DNA of 64,000 nt from Streptomyces sp. CB02959 (GCF_002803155.1 NZ_NNBP01000014.1:152429-216428); one strand, 5' to 3'. Numbered from the stretch's first letter, positions 8,501 through 17,740 are shown. The notes: a model not told the origin generated them from the sequence alone. Numbers and translations are program-made.

Positions 8501-8926
8501 TCAACGGTGCGTGCACGCCACCGTGAGCAGCACCAGGGACAGGACGAGGACGACCGCACCGCCGGCGATGAACGCACGCTCCACTCCCAGGCGTTCGCGG
8601 CCCTCGACGACGACCGTACGGGGATCGGCGGGGTCGTAGCGGAGGAGCACGCGGTCCCCGTCGGCGAGCGGACGGCGGCGCGCCGGCGCCACGGGGCAGA
8701 CGATCTCCATGATCCGGCCGTCGTCCGTCACGAACTGGAGCAGCGGGCGGGGCGCGGGCGACTCGTCCGCGCTCCTGACCGGGGGCTGCTTGACCAGGGC
8801 CGGCACGTACCCGCCCGTCCGCTGCACCCGGCGGACCTGACGCAGCCCGTGCAGGCCGGCGAGCACGCCGAGCAGCCCGCCGAAGGCGGCGATCCCCGCC
8901 AGCACGGCCACGGCCCCTGTATCCAT
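8501..8926 (-). CDS. DUF3592-type membrane protein
   Basis: The 141-residue protein has an N-terminal transmembrane helix at about 6-26 and a C-terminal one at about 117-137. Between them is a periplasmic beta-rich segment with the DUF3592-like core (GDRVLLRYDPADPRTVVVEG). GGAGGAGG upstream of the ATG is a strong ribosome site. It lies 73 nt downstream of kdpD on the same strand and may be co-transcribed. It occupies the place where kdpE is often found. Function of the family is unknown. Confidence 0.75.
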   Translation of the reverse strand: MDTGAVAVLAGIAAFGGLLGVLAGLHGLRQVRRVQRTGGYVPALVKQPPVRSADESPAPRPLLQFVTDDGRIMEIVCPVAPARRRPLADGDRVLLRYDPADPRTVVVEGRERLGVERAFIAGGAVVLVLSLVLLTVACTHR

Positions 8927-8999
8927 CGACCTGCCTCCTCCTTCGGATTCCCTTCGCCTGGTGCGCTGTTGTGCGTCCCAGCGGGGGCGCGGTGGTCGG

Positions 9000-11534
9000 C
9001 TAGCCGGGGTCCACCGCCTCCACCGGCTCGGCCGCCGCGGCGGCGCGCAGGGAGAGGACCATGGTCAGCCCGCCTCCCGGGGTGTCCTCGGGGGTGAGGG
9101 TGCCGCCCATCGCCTCGGCCAGGCCTCGGGAGAGGGCCAGACCCAGCCCCAGGCCGCTGGTGTTGTCCCGGTCGCCCAGCCGCTGGAAGGGCACGAAGAT
9201 CCGGTCCCGGTCCTCCGGGCGCAGCCCCGGTCCCCGGTCGACGACCCGCAGTTCGACCCGCGGGCCCAGCGAGCTGGCGGTGATCAGCACCGGTTGGGCC
9301 GCGGCGGAGTGGCGCACCGCGTTGGTGACGAGGTTGGCGATGACCCGTTCCAGCAGCGGCGGGTCGGCCAGGACGTCGCAGACCTCCGCCAGCCCCCGGG
9401 AGGCGATCCGCACCGGTGTCGTGGCCAGCGTCGACAGGGCCAGCGGCAGTACGTCGGCGAAGGCGGTGGGTTGGAGGTGCAGGGAGAGGGCGCCGGCGCG
9501 GAGCCGGCTCATGTCGAGCAGGTTGTCGACCAGGCGGTTGAGCTCGATGAGCGACTCCTCTGCGGTGGCCAGCAGTTCGTCCCGTTCCACCGTGGTGAAG
9601 TCCACGTCGGTGCTGCGCAGGGAGCTGATGGCGGCCCGCCCGCTCGCCAGCGGAGTGCGCAGGTCGTGGCTGACCGCGGCCAGCAGTGCGGTCCGCAGCC
9701 GGTCCGCCGCCTTGACGGGTTCGACCTCGGCGGCGGCCTCCATGAGGCGCGCGTGGTCGAGGGCGGCAGCGAGGTGGGCGGCGAAGGCGGTCAGTACGCG
9801 GTGTTCGGAGGCGGGCAGGCGGCGGCCGCGGAGGACGAGGAGCAGGTCCGGCCCGGCCGGCACCTTCACCAGGCCGGCACCGTCGACGTCGGCCCCGGTC
9901 TCCTGATCGGTGCGCGGGACGAGGTCGGCGGACTCCATGCCGAACGTCTCGCGGGTGCGTTCCAGCAGCACCGACACCCCCTGGTCGCCGCGCAGGATGG
10001 TGCCGGCCATCGAGGACAGCGTCTCGGCCTCGGCGGTGGCGCTCGCGGCGCGCCGGGACAGCCGCAGGGAACGGTCCACCAGCACCGCGACGGTGACGGC
10101 GACCAGTGCGAAGACGGCCAGCGCGAGCGCGTTGTTGGGCTCGGTGATGGTGAACTCGCCGCTCGGCGGGATGAAGTAGTAGTTCAGCAGCAGGGACGCG
10201 GTGAGGGAGGCCAGCAGCGCCGAGACCACACCGCCGAGGCAGGCCACGCCGACGACGGTGACCAGGAAGAGCAACGCCTCACTGGTCAGGTTGAGGGGGC
10301 CCCGGATGTGGGTGAGCACGGCGGTCAGGAGGAAGGGCAGCACGAGGCCGGCGACCGGTCCGGCGATGCGGCGGGCGTGCGGCAGCTGCCGGCCGGGGAT
10401 CGACAGTCGACGGCCGCGACCGGCCCGTCCGTGCGTGACCATGTGGACGTCGATGTCCCCGGAGAGCTCCACGGTGTCCTCCCCGATGCCGCGCGGCGCC
10501 AGCAGGCGGGACAGCCAGCCGCGCCGGCTGGTGCCCAGGACGAGTTGGGTGGCGTTCTCGGCGCGGGCGAAGTCCAGCAGCGCGGTGGGGACATGGTCGC
10601 CGACGACCGAGTGGTAGCTGCCGCCCAGGCTCTCGACCAGGGCGCGCTGTTTCGCGAGGGCGGCGGGGGAGGCGTAGGCGAGACCGTCGCTGCGGGCGAC
10701 GTGCACGGCCAGCAGGTCGCCGCCGGAGGAGCGGTCCGCGATCCGCTCCGCGCGGCGGATCAGGGTCTCGCCCTCCGGGCCGCCGGTGAGCGCCACCACC
10801 ACGCGCTCGCGGGTCTCCCAGACGGTGCCGATGCCGTGCTCGGAACGGTACTTCTGCAGGGTCTCGTCCACCCGCCCGGCGACCCACAGCAGCGCGAGTT
10901 CGCGGAGGGCCGTCAGATTGCCGATGCGGAAGTAGTGCGCGAGCGCGGCGTCCACCTTCTCCGGTTGGTAGATGTTGCCGTGCGCCATGCGTCGGCGCAG
11001 CGCCTCGGCGGGCATGTCCACCAGCTCGATCTGATGGGCGCGGCGGACCACCTCGTCCGGCACGGTCTCCCGTTGCGGGACCCCGGTGATCTTCTCGACG
11101 ACGTCGTTGAGCGATTCCAGGTGCTGGACGTTGACGGTGGTGACCACGTCGATCCCGGCGGCCAGCAGTTCGTCGATGTCCTGCCAGCGCTTGGCGTTGC
11201 GGCCGCCGGGCACATTGGTGTGCGGCAGCTCGTCGACGAGGGCGACCGCCGGGCGGCGGGCGAGGACCGCGTCGAGGTCCAGCTCGGTGAACTTCGTGCC
11301 GCGGTACGCGCGGTGCAGCCGGGGCACGACCTCCAGCCCCGCGAGCATCTCCTCGGTGTGCCGCCGGCCGTGGCACTCGGCGTACGCCACCACCACGTCG
11401 GTGCCGCGTCTGAGGCGCCGGCGCCCCTCGTCCAGCATGCGGTACGTCTTGCCGACCCCGGGCGCCGCACCGAGGAAGACCTTGAGCTTCCCCGGCCGTT
11501 CGCCCGCTGTGTCGGCGGATACTCTCGGCGCCAC
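9000..11534 (-). CDS. kdpD: KdpD osmosensitive potassium-channel sensor histidine kinase
   Basis: GTG 11534 is preceded by GGGAGGGG (11541-11548) and gives 844 residues; the open frame extends further without a ribosome site. Domains in order: the KdpD N-terminal domain with Walker A GAAPGVGKT, a USP-like domain (about 230-370), DUF4118 with four membrane helices, a GAF-like segment, HisKA with SHDLRTPL, and an HATPase domain (NLVTNAVRHS, GLGLGLALS). KdpD senses low potassium or turgor and phosphorylates KdpE to activate kdpFABC. The gene is in the same orientation as kdpFABC but separated by two membrane-protein genes. No kdpE follows it. Confidence 0.95.
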   Translation of the reverse strand: MAPRVSADTAGERPGKLKVFLGAAPGVGKTYRMLDEGRRRLRRGTDVVVAYAECHGRRHTEEMLAGLEVVPRLHRAYRGTKFTELDLDAVLARRPAVALVDELPHTNVPGGRNAKRWQDIDELLAAGIDVVTTVNVQHLESLNDVVEKITGVPQRETVPDEVVRRAHQIELVDMPAEALRRRMAHGNIYQPEKVDAALAHYFRIGNLTALRELALLWVAGRVDETLQKYRSEHGIGTVWETRERVVVALTGGPEGETLIRRAERIADRSSGGDLLAVHVARSDGLAYASPAALAKQRALVESLGGSYHSVVGDHVPTALLDFARAENATQLVLGTSRRGWLSRLLAPRGIGEDTVELSGDIDVHMVTHGRAGRGRRLSIPGRQLPHARRIAGPVAGLVLPFLLTAVLTHIRGPLNLTSEALLFLVTVVGVACLGGVVSALLASLTASLLLNYYFIPPSGEFTITEPNNALALAVFALVAVTVAVLVDRSLRLSRRAASATAEAETLSSMAGTILRGDQGVSVLLERTRETFGMESADLVPRTDQETGADVDGAGLVKVPAGPDLLLVLRGRRLPASEHRVLTAFAAHLAAALDHARLMEAAAEVEPVKAADRLRTALLAAVSHDLRTPLASGRAAISSLRSTDVDFTTVERDELLATAEESLIELNRLVDNLLDMSRLRAGALSLHLQPTAFADVLPLALSTLATTPVRIASRGLAEVCDVLADPPLLERVIANLVTNAVRHSAAAQPVLITASSLGPRVELRVVDRGPGLRPEDRDRIFVPFQRLGDRDNTSGLGLGLALSRGLAEAMGGTLTPEDTPGGGLTMVLSLRAAAAAEPVEAVDPG

Positions 11535-11737
11535 CGAAGGCCCCTCCCTCACCCTGCCTGCACGGTCCCACGGCGCCTGGTTCGGCGAGGGGGACCTCGG
11601 GCGGCCGAGCGGACATGGGTTGTCCGACATGTTCACACCGGTCCGCCCGGCGCGCGGCGGAACCCGGCTATGTTGACGTTTTCCTGATTCGGCGGCCGGC
11701 CCGGGAGCGTCGGAGGTCCGATGCTGGTGACGCTTCG

Positions 11738-11968
11738 TCAACGACGGCCGCGGCGGCCCACGTCGAGGAGCAGCGCGACGGCGAAGCCGCCCATCAGCAG
11801 CAGGCCGAGCAGCGCGGCCAGCAGCCCGCCGGGAGCGGCGCCGGCGAGCACCGCGACCACACCGACCAGCAGGACCGCCACCACGGACACGGCGATCTTC
11901 CAGTCGTCGCCGATGAGGAAGGCGTACCAGAAGCGGACGAAGCCCTTGGCGAGGGCGAGGACGTTCAC
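11738..11968 (-). CDS. small two- to three-helix membrane protein coupled to the COG4280-type gene
   Basis: GTG 11968 overlaps the TGA of the preceding gene as GTGA, indicating translational coupling. The 76-residue product starts VNVLALAKGFVRFWYAFLIG and has an amphipathic N-terminus, two strongly hydrophobic helices and a C-terminal GRRGRR. No family is recognised. Its position suggests a partner or subunit of the COG4280-type protein. Confidence 0.7.
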   Translation of the reverse strand: MNVLALAKGFVRFWYAFLIGDDWKIAVSVVAVLLVGVVAVLAGAAPGGLLAALLGLLLMGGFAVALLLDVGRRGRR

Positions 11969-12762
11969 GGCGCTCCCTCGAACTCGTTCGGCGGGGTGCG
12001 GTCCGGGCGTCGGGCGACGGCCGGCGCGACCCGGATCAGCAGGCGGCTCACCGCGAACCAGGCCGCGATCAGCACGGGGATCGCCCAGTCGTGGCCGAAC
12101 CACACGATGCTCGCCCCGTCGGGTGTGAAGACGCCGAGTCCCGCCACCGCCCAGTACGTGCCGAAAGCGGCCAACAGCAGCCCGACGCCGTACTTGAGAG
12201 TGTTCTCCGGGATCCGCGACAGCGGTCGGTGGGCGAAGTATCCGGCGACCGCCACGCAGACCGCGGCGGCGGCCGCGGTGCCGGCGGCCACCGGCACGTT
12301 GTGGGCGCTGGTCCCGAAGGTGATCACGATGAAGACGATCTCCACCCCCTCCAGGAAGACGCCCTTGAGGGAGACCGTGAAGGCGAACCAGTCCAGGCCG
12401 AAGCGGGTGGCCCGCCCGGCGCCGCGGGCCGCGGAGGTCTGCTCGGCGAAGGCGGCCGCTTCGTCGTGCCGTGCCCTCAGCCCGGCGCCGCGGAGGATCG
12501 CCTTGCGCAGCCACTGCAGTCCGAAGACCAGCAGCAGGGCGCCGACGGTCAGCTGCAGCGCGGCCTTGGGCAGCCAGGTGGCCAGTGCGTAGCCCGCCGC
12601 GGCGGTGAAGGCCGCGAGGGCCACGGCGGCCGCCGCGGTACCGGCCCAGGCGGACTTCCAACCCCGGGTCATACCCATCGCCATGACGATGGTCAGCGCC
12701 TCCACGGCCTCGACCACCGAGGCCAGGAAGACCGCCGCCACCAGGCCGTACGTCGCGCCCAT
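11965..12762 (-). CDS. COG4280-type predicted integral membrane protein
   Basis: ATG 12762 is preceded by GGAGGAGG (12771-12778) and gives 265 residues. The protein has about seven membrane helices with acidic motifs in helices (VVEAVEALTIVMAMGMTRG near the N-terminus and LEGVEIVFIVITFG in the middle). This repeated E-x-x-E pattern resembles the GDT1/UPF0016 class of cation transporters, and COG4280 is a poorly characterised relative. It sits between kdpC and kdpD, so a role in cation homeostasis is plausible. The transport function is inferred from fold and context only. Confidence 0.75.
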   Translation of the reverse strand: MGATYGLVAAVFLASVVEAVEALTIVMAMGMTRGWKSAWAGTAAAAVALAAFTAAAGYALATWLPKAALQLTVGALLLVFGLQWLRKAILRGAGLRARHDEAAAFAEQTSAARGAGRATRFGLDWFAFTVSLKGVFLEGVEIVFIVITFGTSAHNVPVAAGTAAAAAVCVAVAGYFAHRPLSRIPENTLKYGVGLLLAAFGTYWAVAGLGVFTPDGASIVWFGHDWAIPVLIAAWFAVSRLLIRVAPAVARRPDRTPPNEFEGAP

Positions 12763-12864
12763 CCAGGCGCCTCCTCCCACGGGACGGTGCCGGCCCAGAA
12801 TGCCGGACACCGCCGCGCCCCGCAGCGGTCCGTCCCCGTCCGGCGTGGCGCGCCCACCGCCCCG

Positions 12865-13098
12865 CCTGCTGGAGGACGGCTCGATCACCTTGGGACGTCG
12901 CCACTGGGACGCCGACCGGGACGGACTGCCGGGGTGGAGGTGGAGTTGCGGGTGAGCCGCGGTGGGCGCTTCCACGGCCGGTTCATGCTGCAGGGCGCCC
13001 CGGGTGCCGCGCCGCCGCCGGCCGCCCGGCTGGTCGCGGTGACGCTGGCCAACGAGGTCGGGGTGGCCTTCGCGTCCGTCAGCCCGGCGCGCGCCTGA
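12865..13098 (+). pseudogene. frameshifted remnant of a GAF-like sensor domain
   Basis: One frame reads LLEDGSITLGRRHWDADRDG, then the homologous-looking continuation moves to another frame around 12930 (VELRVSRGGRFHGRFM, then RLVAVTLANEVGVAFAS) and stops at 13098. The pattern of short beta strands followed by a C-terminal helix resembles the GAF-like segment of KdpD-type sensors. The remnant lies antisense to the kdp genes and overlaps the kdpC 3' end by 20 nt. It could be a decayed second potassium sensor; the alternative is chance coding appearance. Confidence 0.35.
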
Positions 13099-13735
13099 AC
13101 CTCGGGCCGTCCGGACCGGCCGCGTCGGCCAGGGCCTGGTTGAGCTCCACGACGTTGACGTAAGGATCGCCCAGAAAGCCCAGGTCGCGGCCGTGGAGGT
13201 GCCGGGAGACCAGGTGCCGGACCGTGGCGGCGGAGAGCCGGCGGGCCCGTGCCACCCGCCGGACCTGTTGGTACGCGTACGCCGGGGAGATCGCCGGATC
13301 CAGGCCGGAACCGCTGCCCGTGACGGCGTCCGCGGGGACGGCCGCCGGGGGCACCCCGTCGAACGCCGCGACCGCGGCGCGGCGGGCCCGGACGGTCGCC
13401 GTGAGCACGGGGTTGGTCGGACCGAGGTTGCCGGCTCCCGAGTTGCCGGGGTCGTAGCCGCCGGCGGAGGGCCGGGGCTGGAACCAGCGGGGGTCGGGCA
13501 GCGGAGCGCGCGGACTCCGCCGGCGGAGGGTGAAGTTCTGGCCGATCAGGCGCGAGCCCACCGCGGTGCCGTGCGCGGTCAGCAGCGAGCCGTTGGCCCG
13601 GTCGGGGAACCCGGCCTGCGCGATGCCGGTGACGAGGAGGGGATAGCCGATGCCGGTGAGCGCGGTGAACACCAGCAGCATGCGCAGGGCCGCCAGATGG
13701 TGGCGGAGCGCGCGGGGAAGAGGGGTGTGCGCCAT
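13079..13735 (-). CDS. kdpC: potassium-transporting ATPase subunit KdpC
   Basis: The 218-residue protein has one N-terminal membrane helix (LRMLLVFTALTGIGYPLLVTG). It then carries KdpC hallmarks: NGSLL, GSRLIGQNF, the serine/proline-rich PSAGGYDPGNSGAGNLGPTN, DAVTGSGSGLDPAISPAYA and PYVNVVELN. KdpC is the periplasmic accessory subunit of the high-affinity potassium pump. It follows kdpB by 29 nt with a purine-rich ribosome site. Length is typical. Confidence 0.95.
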   Translation of the reverse strand: MAHTPLPRALRHHLAALRMLLVFTALTGIGYPLLVTGIAQAGFPDRANGSLLTAHGTAVGSRLIGQNFTLRRRSPRAPLPDPRWFQPRPSAGGYDPGNSGAGNLGPTNPVLTATVRARRAAVAAFDGVPPAAVPADAVTGSGSGLDPAISPAYAYQQVRRVARARRLSAATVRHLVSRHLHGRDLGFLGDPYVNVVELNQALADAAGPDGPRFRRAPG

Positions 13736-13764
13736 GGATCCGTTCTCCTCTCGTCGCCGGTCCG

Positions 13765-15894
13765 TCAGCGCAGGCCGGGGACGAACTGGATGACGAGGTC
13801 GAGCAGTTTGATGCCGAGGAACGGCAGGACGAGGCCGCCGAGGCCGTAGATCCAGATGTTGCGGCCGAGGAGTTCGGCGGCGGAGGACGGGCGGTAGCGC
13901 ACCCCGCGCAGCGCGAGCGGGATCAGCGCGATGATGATCAGCGCGTTGAAGACGATCGCGGAGGTGATCGCCGACGCCGGGCTGTGCAGCCGCATGATGT
14001 TGAGCCGGTCCAGGCCCGGGTGGACGCTCGCGAACATCGCGGGGATGATCGCGAAGTACTTGGCGACGTCGTTGGCGATCGAGAAGGTGGTCAACGCGCC
14101 CCGGGTGATGAGGAGTTGCTTGCCGATCTCGACGATCTCGATGAGTTTGGTCGGGTTGGAGTCGAGGTCGACCATGTTCCCGGCCTCCTTGGCGGCGGAG
14201 GTACCGGTGTTCATCGCCACGCCCACGTCGGCCTGGGCCAGTGCCGGGGCGTCGTTCGTCCCGTCGCCGGTCATCGCTACCAGCTTCCCGCCCTCCTGCT
14301 CGCGCCGGATCAGCGCGATCTTGTCCTCGGGGGCGGCCTCGGCGAGGAAGTCGTCGACGCCCGCCTCCTGGGCGATGGCGCGGGCGGTCAGCGGATTGTC
14401 GCCGGTGATCATGACAGTCCTGATGCCCATCCGGCGCAGCTGGTCGAACCGGTCGCGCATGCCCTGCTTGACGACGTCCTTGAGGTGGACCACGCCCAGC
14501 ACCCGGGCGTCCGGCGTGCCCCCGCGCCGGGTCACCTGGCCGACGACCAGCGGGGTTCCGCCGCTTGAGGAGATGCCGTCGACGAGGTGCCCGACCTCGG
14601 CGGTGGGATGACCGCCGTTGTCGCGGACCCAGCGCATCACCGCGGTCGCCGCGCCCTTGCGCAGCGACCGGCGCTCCCGAGGATCGTCGAGATCGACACC
14701 GCTCATCCGGCTCTGCGCGGTGAACGGGACGAACGCGGCCCCGTCCAGTTCGCCCGCTTCCCGGCCGCGCAGCGCGTACTGCTCCTTGGCGAGCACGACG
14801 ATCGAGCGGCCCTCCGGGGTCTCGTCGGCGATGGAGGACAACTGGGCGGCGTCGGCGAGCTCCTCGACGCTCACCCCGGGCACCGGCAGGAACGCGGCGG
14901 CCTGCCGGTTGCCGAGGGTGATGGTGCCGGTCTTGTCCAGCAGCAGGGTGTTGACGTCCCCCGCGGCCTCCACCGCGCGCCCCGACATCGCCAGCACATT
15001 GCGCTGTACGAGCCGGTCCATACCGGCGATGCCGATGGCCGGGAGCAGCGCGCCGATCGTGGTGGGGATGAGCGCCACGACCAGGGCGACGAGGATGACG
15101 AGGGACTGCTCGGCACCGGCGAAGACGGCGAACGGCTGGAGGGTCGCCACGGCGACCAGGAAGATGACCGTGAGGGAGGCGAGCAGGATCGTGAGCGCGA
15201 TCTCGTTCGGGGTCTTCTGCCGGGCCGCCCCCTCCACCAGGGCGATCATCCGGTCGATGAAGGTCTCCCCGGGCCTGGCGGTGATCTCGACCACGATCCG
15301 GTCCGAGAGCACCTTCGTGCCGCCGGTCACCGCCGACCGGTCACCGCCCGACTCGCGGATAACCGGCGCCGATTCGCCGGTGATGGCCGATTCGTCGACG
15401 CTCGCGATGCCCTCCACCACATCGCCGTCGCCCGGAATGAGCTGCCCCGCCTCGACGACCACGTGGTCGCCCAACCGCAGTGCGGTACCGGGCACCTGCT
15501 CCTCGACGAGGTGGGCCGCGCCGGGCCGCCAGCCGGAAAGGCGCCGCGCCGTCGTGCCGGTCTTGGTCCGGCGCAGCGCCGCCGCCTGGGCTTTGCCGCG
15601 GCCTTCCGCCACCGCTTCGGCGAGGTTGGCGAAGACCACCGTCAGCCACAGCCAGGCCGTGATCACCCAGGCGAAGACGGTGGGCGTCCGGATCGCCGCC
15701 AGCGTGGTCAGCGCCGCGCCGACCTCGACCACGAACATCACCGGGCTGTGGAACACCACCCGCGGATCCAACTTCCGCAGTGCGTCGGGGAGGGACCGCA
15801 GCAGCTGCCGGGGGTCCAGCAGCCCGCCGGAGACGCGCTGCGGCCGACGGTCGGCACCCGGTGGAGTGGCGGGTGGAGTGGCGGGCGAGGACAT
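13765..15894 (-). CDS. kdpB: potassium-transporting P-type ATPase subunit KdpB
   Basis: The 709-residue P-type ATPase has the TGES actuator motif at 172-175, the phosphorylated aspartate in DKTGTIT at Asp320, the hinge motif MTGDGTNDAPALAQADVG, and about seven membrane helices. The Ser in TGES is the site through which KdpB can be inhibited by phosphorylation in E. coli. Its ATG overlaps the kdpA TGA as TGATG, so translation is coupled. It couples ATP hydrolysis to potassium movement through KdpA. Confidence 0.97.
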   Translation of the reverse strand: MSSPATPPATPPGADRRPQRVSGGLLDPRQLLRSLPDALRKLDPRVVFHSPVMFVVEVGAALTTLAAIRTPTVFAWVITAWLWLTVVFANLAEAVAEGRGKAQAAALRRTKTGTTARRLSGWRPGAAHLVEEQVPGTALRLGDHVVVEAGQLIPGDGDVVEGIASVDESAITGESAPVIRESGGDRSAVTGGTKVLSDRIVVEITARPGETFIDRMIALVEGAARQKTPNEIALTILLASLTVIFLVAVATLQPFAVFAGAEQSLVILVALVVALIPTTIGALLPAIGIAGMDRLVQRNVLAMSGRAVEAAGDVNTLLLDKTGTITLGNRQAAAFLPVPGVSVEELADAAQLSSIADETPEGRSIVVLAKEQYALRGREAGELDGAAFVPFTAQSRMSGVDLDDPRERRSLRKGAATAVMRWVRDNGGHPTAEVGHLVDGISSSGGTPLVVGQVTRRGGTPDARVLGVVHLKDVVKQGMRDRFDQLRRMGIRTVMITGDNPLTARAIAQEAGVDDFLAEAAPEDKIALIRREQEGGKLVAMTGDGTNDAPALAQADVGVAMNTGTSAAKEAGNMVDLDSNPTKLIEIVEIGKQLLITRGALTTFSIANDVAKYFAIIPAMFASVHPGLDRLNIMRLHSPASAITSAIVFNALIIIALIPLALRGVRYRPSSAAELLGRNIWIYGLGGLVLPFLGIKLLDLVIQFVPGLR

Positions 15895-17558
15895 CAGCGC
15901 AGACCCTCCGCGAGGGGACCCAGCGCCAGCGCCGGGAAGTACGTCAGACCGACGACGATCAGGGTCACGCCGGTCAGCAGGCCGACGAACTGCGGCCGGT
16001 GGGTGGGCAGCGTGCCGGCGGTGACCGGCACCGGCTGCTGCCCGGCGAGCGACCCGGCCAGCGCCAGGACGAACACCATCGGCAGGAACCGGCCCAGGAG
16101 CATCACCACACCCAGGACCGTGTTGTACCAGACGGTGTCGGCGCTCAGCCCGGCGAACGCCGACCCGTTGTTGTTGGCGGCCGAGGTCAGCGCGTAGAGC
16201 ACTTCGGTGAAGCCGTGCGCCCCCGGGTTGAGCATGGCCGCCCGCTCACCGGGCAACGCCATGGCCAGTCCCGCGCCGACCAGGACGAGCGCGGGCGTGG
16301 TCAGGAGGTAGAGCGACGCGTACCGCACCTCCTGGCCGCGCAGCTTCTTGCCCAGGTACTCCGGGGTGCGGCCGACCATCAGCCCGGCGACGAAGACCGC
16401 GACCACCGCCAGGATCAGGATCCCGTAGAGCCCGGAGCCGGTGCCGCCGGGTGCGATCTCGCCCAGCATCATGTTGAAGAGCGTCATTCCGCCGCCGCCG
16501 GGGGTGTACGAGTCGTGGGCGGAGTTGGCCGCGCCGCAGGACGTGAGGGTGGTGGAGACGGCGAACAGCGCCGAGGCCCAGATGCCGAACCGGGTCTCCT
16601 TGCCCTCCAGCATCGCCCCGGCCGCGTGGCCGGCCGGGCTGCCGGTGCGGTGCAGTTCGTTGGCGGTCACCAGGGCGACCGAGGCGGCCCAGAGCAGCAC
16701 CATCACGGTGACGATCGCATAGCCCTGTCGGCGGTCGCCGACCATCGTGCCGAAAGTCCGCGGCAGCGAGAACGGGATCACCAGCATCAGGTAGATCTCG
16801 ATCAGGTTGGTCAGGCCGCCGGGATTCTCGAAGGGGTGGGCGGAGTTGGCGTTGAAGAAGCCGCCGCCGTTGGTGCCCAGCTCCTTGATCGCCTCCTGTG
16901 AGGCGACCGGCCCGCCCGGCAGGCTCTGGTGGCCGCCGGCGACGGTGGCGATGCCATGGGCGCCGTGGAGGTTCTGGATGACGCCCGCGGCCACCAGCAC
17001 GAGGGCGAAGACGAAGGCGATCGGCAGCAACACGCGCAGCACCAGCCGGGTCAGGTCCGCCCAGAAGTTCCCGACGCGTTCGGTCCGGTTCCGGGTGAAG
17101 CCGCGGATCAGCGCGGCCGCCACGGCGATGCCCACCGCCGCGGAGACGAAGTTCTGCACGGCCAGCCCCGCCATCTGCACGAGGTGTCCCAGCGCCGCCT
17201 CGCCGGAGTACGCCTGCCAGTTGGTGTTGGTGACGAACGACGCCGCGGTGTTGAACGCCAGGTCGGCCGGCACCGGCTTCCGGCCCAGGGAGAGCAGGAA
17301 CCGGTCCTGGAGGCGGAGGAACGCGTACAGGAACAGCACCGACACCAGCGAGAAGGCCAGCAGGCTGCGCAGGTAGACCGGCCACCGCTGGTCGACGTCC
17401 CCGTTCACCCCACCCAGCCGGTAGACCAGGCGCTCCGCGCGCCAGTGCCGCCCGGTGGTCAGGACGCGTGCCAGATGATCGCCCAGCGGGCGGTGGGAAA
17501 GCGCCAGCGCCACCACCAGGGCCGTCACCTGCAGCCAACCCGCCGCTGTGTCGCCCAT
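15894..17558 (-). CDS. kdpA: potassium-transporting ATPase subunit KdpA
   Basis: The 554-residue channel-like subunit has about ten membrane helices. The repeated selectivity-filter and pore motifs are visible, including NTNWQAYSGE, KELGTNGGGFFNANSAHPFENP, SCGAANSAHDSYTPGGG and TSAANNNGSAFAG. KdpA binds potassium in the KdpFABC complex. kdpF lies 12 nt upstream. Length and motifs are normal and the gene appears intact. Confidence 0.97.
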   Translation of the reverse strand: MGDTAAGWLQVTALVVALALSHRPLGDHLARVLTTGRHWRAERLVYRLGGVNGDVDQRWPVYLRSLLAFSLVSVLFLYAFLRLQDRFLLSLGRKPVPADLAFNTAASFVTNTNWQAYSGEAALGHLVQMAGLAVQNFVSAAVGIAVAAALIRGFTRNRTERVGNFWADLTRLVLRVLLPIAFVFALVLVAAGVIQNLHGAHGIATVAGGHQSLPGGPVASQEAIKELGTNGGGFFNANSAHPFENPGGLTNLIEIYLMLVIPFSLPRTFGTMVGDRRQGYAIVTVMVLLWAASVALVTANELHRTGSPAGHAAGAMLEGKETRFGIWASALFAVSTTLTSCGAANSAHDSYTPGGGGMTLFNMMLGEIAPGGTGSGLYGILILAVVAVFVAGLMVGRTPEYLGKKLRGQEVRYASLYLLTTPALVLVGAGLAMALPGERAAMLNPGAHGFTEVLYALTSAANNNGSAFAGLSADTVWYNTVLGVVMLLGRFLPMVFVLALAGSLAGQQPVPVTAGTLPTHRPQFVGLLTGVTLIVVGLTYFPALALGPLAEGLR

Positions 17559-17570
17559 GCGCGCCCTCCC

Positions 17571-17660
17571 CTAGAACTTCTCCGGAAAGATCAGGCAGAG
17601 GATGAGGTAGATCACCAGCGCACCGGCGACGATCAGACCGACGATGTTCTCCACGTTCAC
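17571..17660 (-). CDS. kdpF: potassium-transporting ATPase small subunit KdpF
   Basis: A 29-residue peptide starts at GTG 17660 (a second GTG at 17654 is possible). It has one membrane helix and the classic C-terminus LIFPEKF. The GTG overlaps the TGA of a 27-residue upstream ORF as GTGA. KdpF stabilises the pump at its protein-lipid interface. A paralogous peptide is found alone at 8324-8413. Confidence 0.9.
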   Translation of the reverse strand: MNVENIVGLIVAGALVIYLILCLIFPEKF

Positions 17661-17740
17661 CGGCGACCGACCCCCTTGGCGGCCAGGCCGATGAGGGCGA
17701 ACACCACGGCCGTCAGGCCGACGTAGGCAACGTCCGACAT
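17657..17740 (-). CDS. 27-residue membrane peptide at the head of the kdp operon
   Basis: ATG 17740 opens a frame starting MSDVAYVGLTAVVFALIGLA and ending KGVGRR, with one membrane helix and a basic tail. Its TGA (17659-17657) overlaps the kdpF GTG, which indicates translational coupling. Its size and topology mirror KdpF, so it may be another small subunit or a leader that sets kdpF translation. It is the first gene after the MFS operon. Confidence 0.65.
   Translation of the reverse strand: MSDVAYVGLTAVVFALIGLAAKGVGRR

Noticed and set aside
8961..11687. 908-residue open frame on the plus strand
   Set aside because: It is antisense to kdpD, which has all its motifs. The translation is rich in Gln, Gly, Arg and His and has no family, an artefact of high third-position GC.
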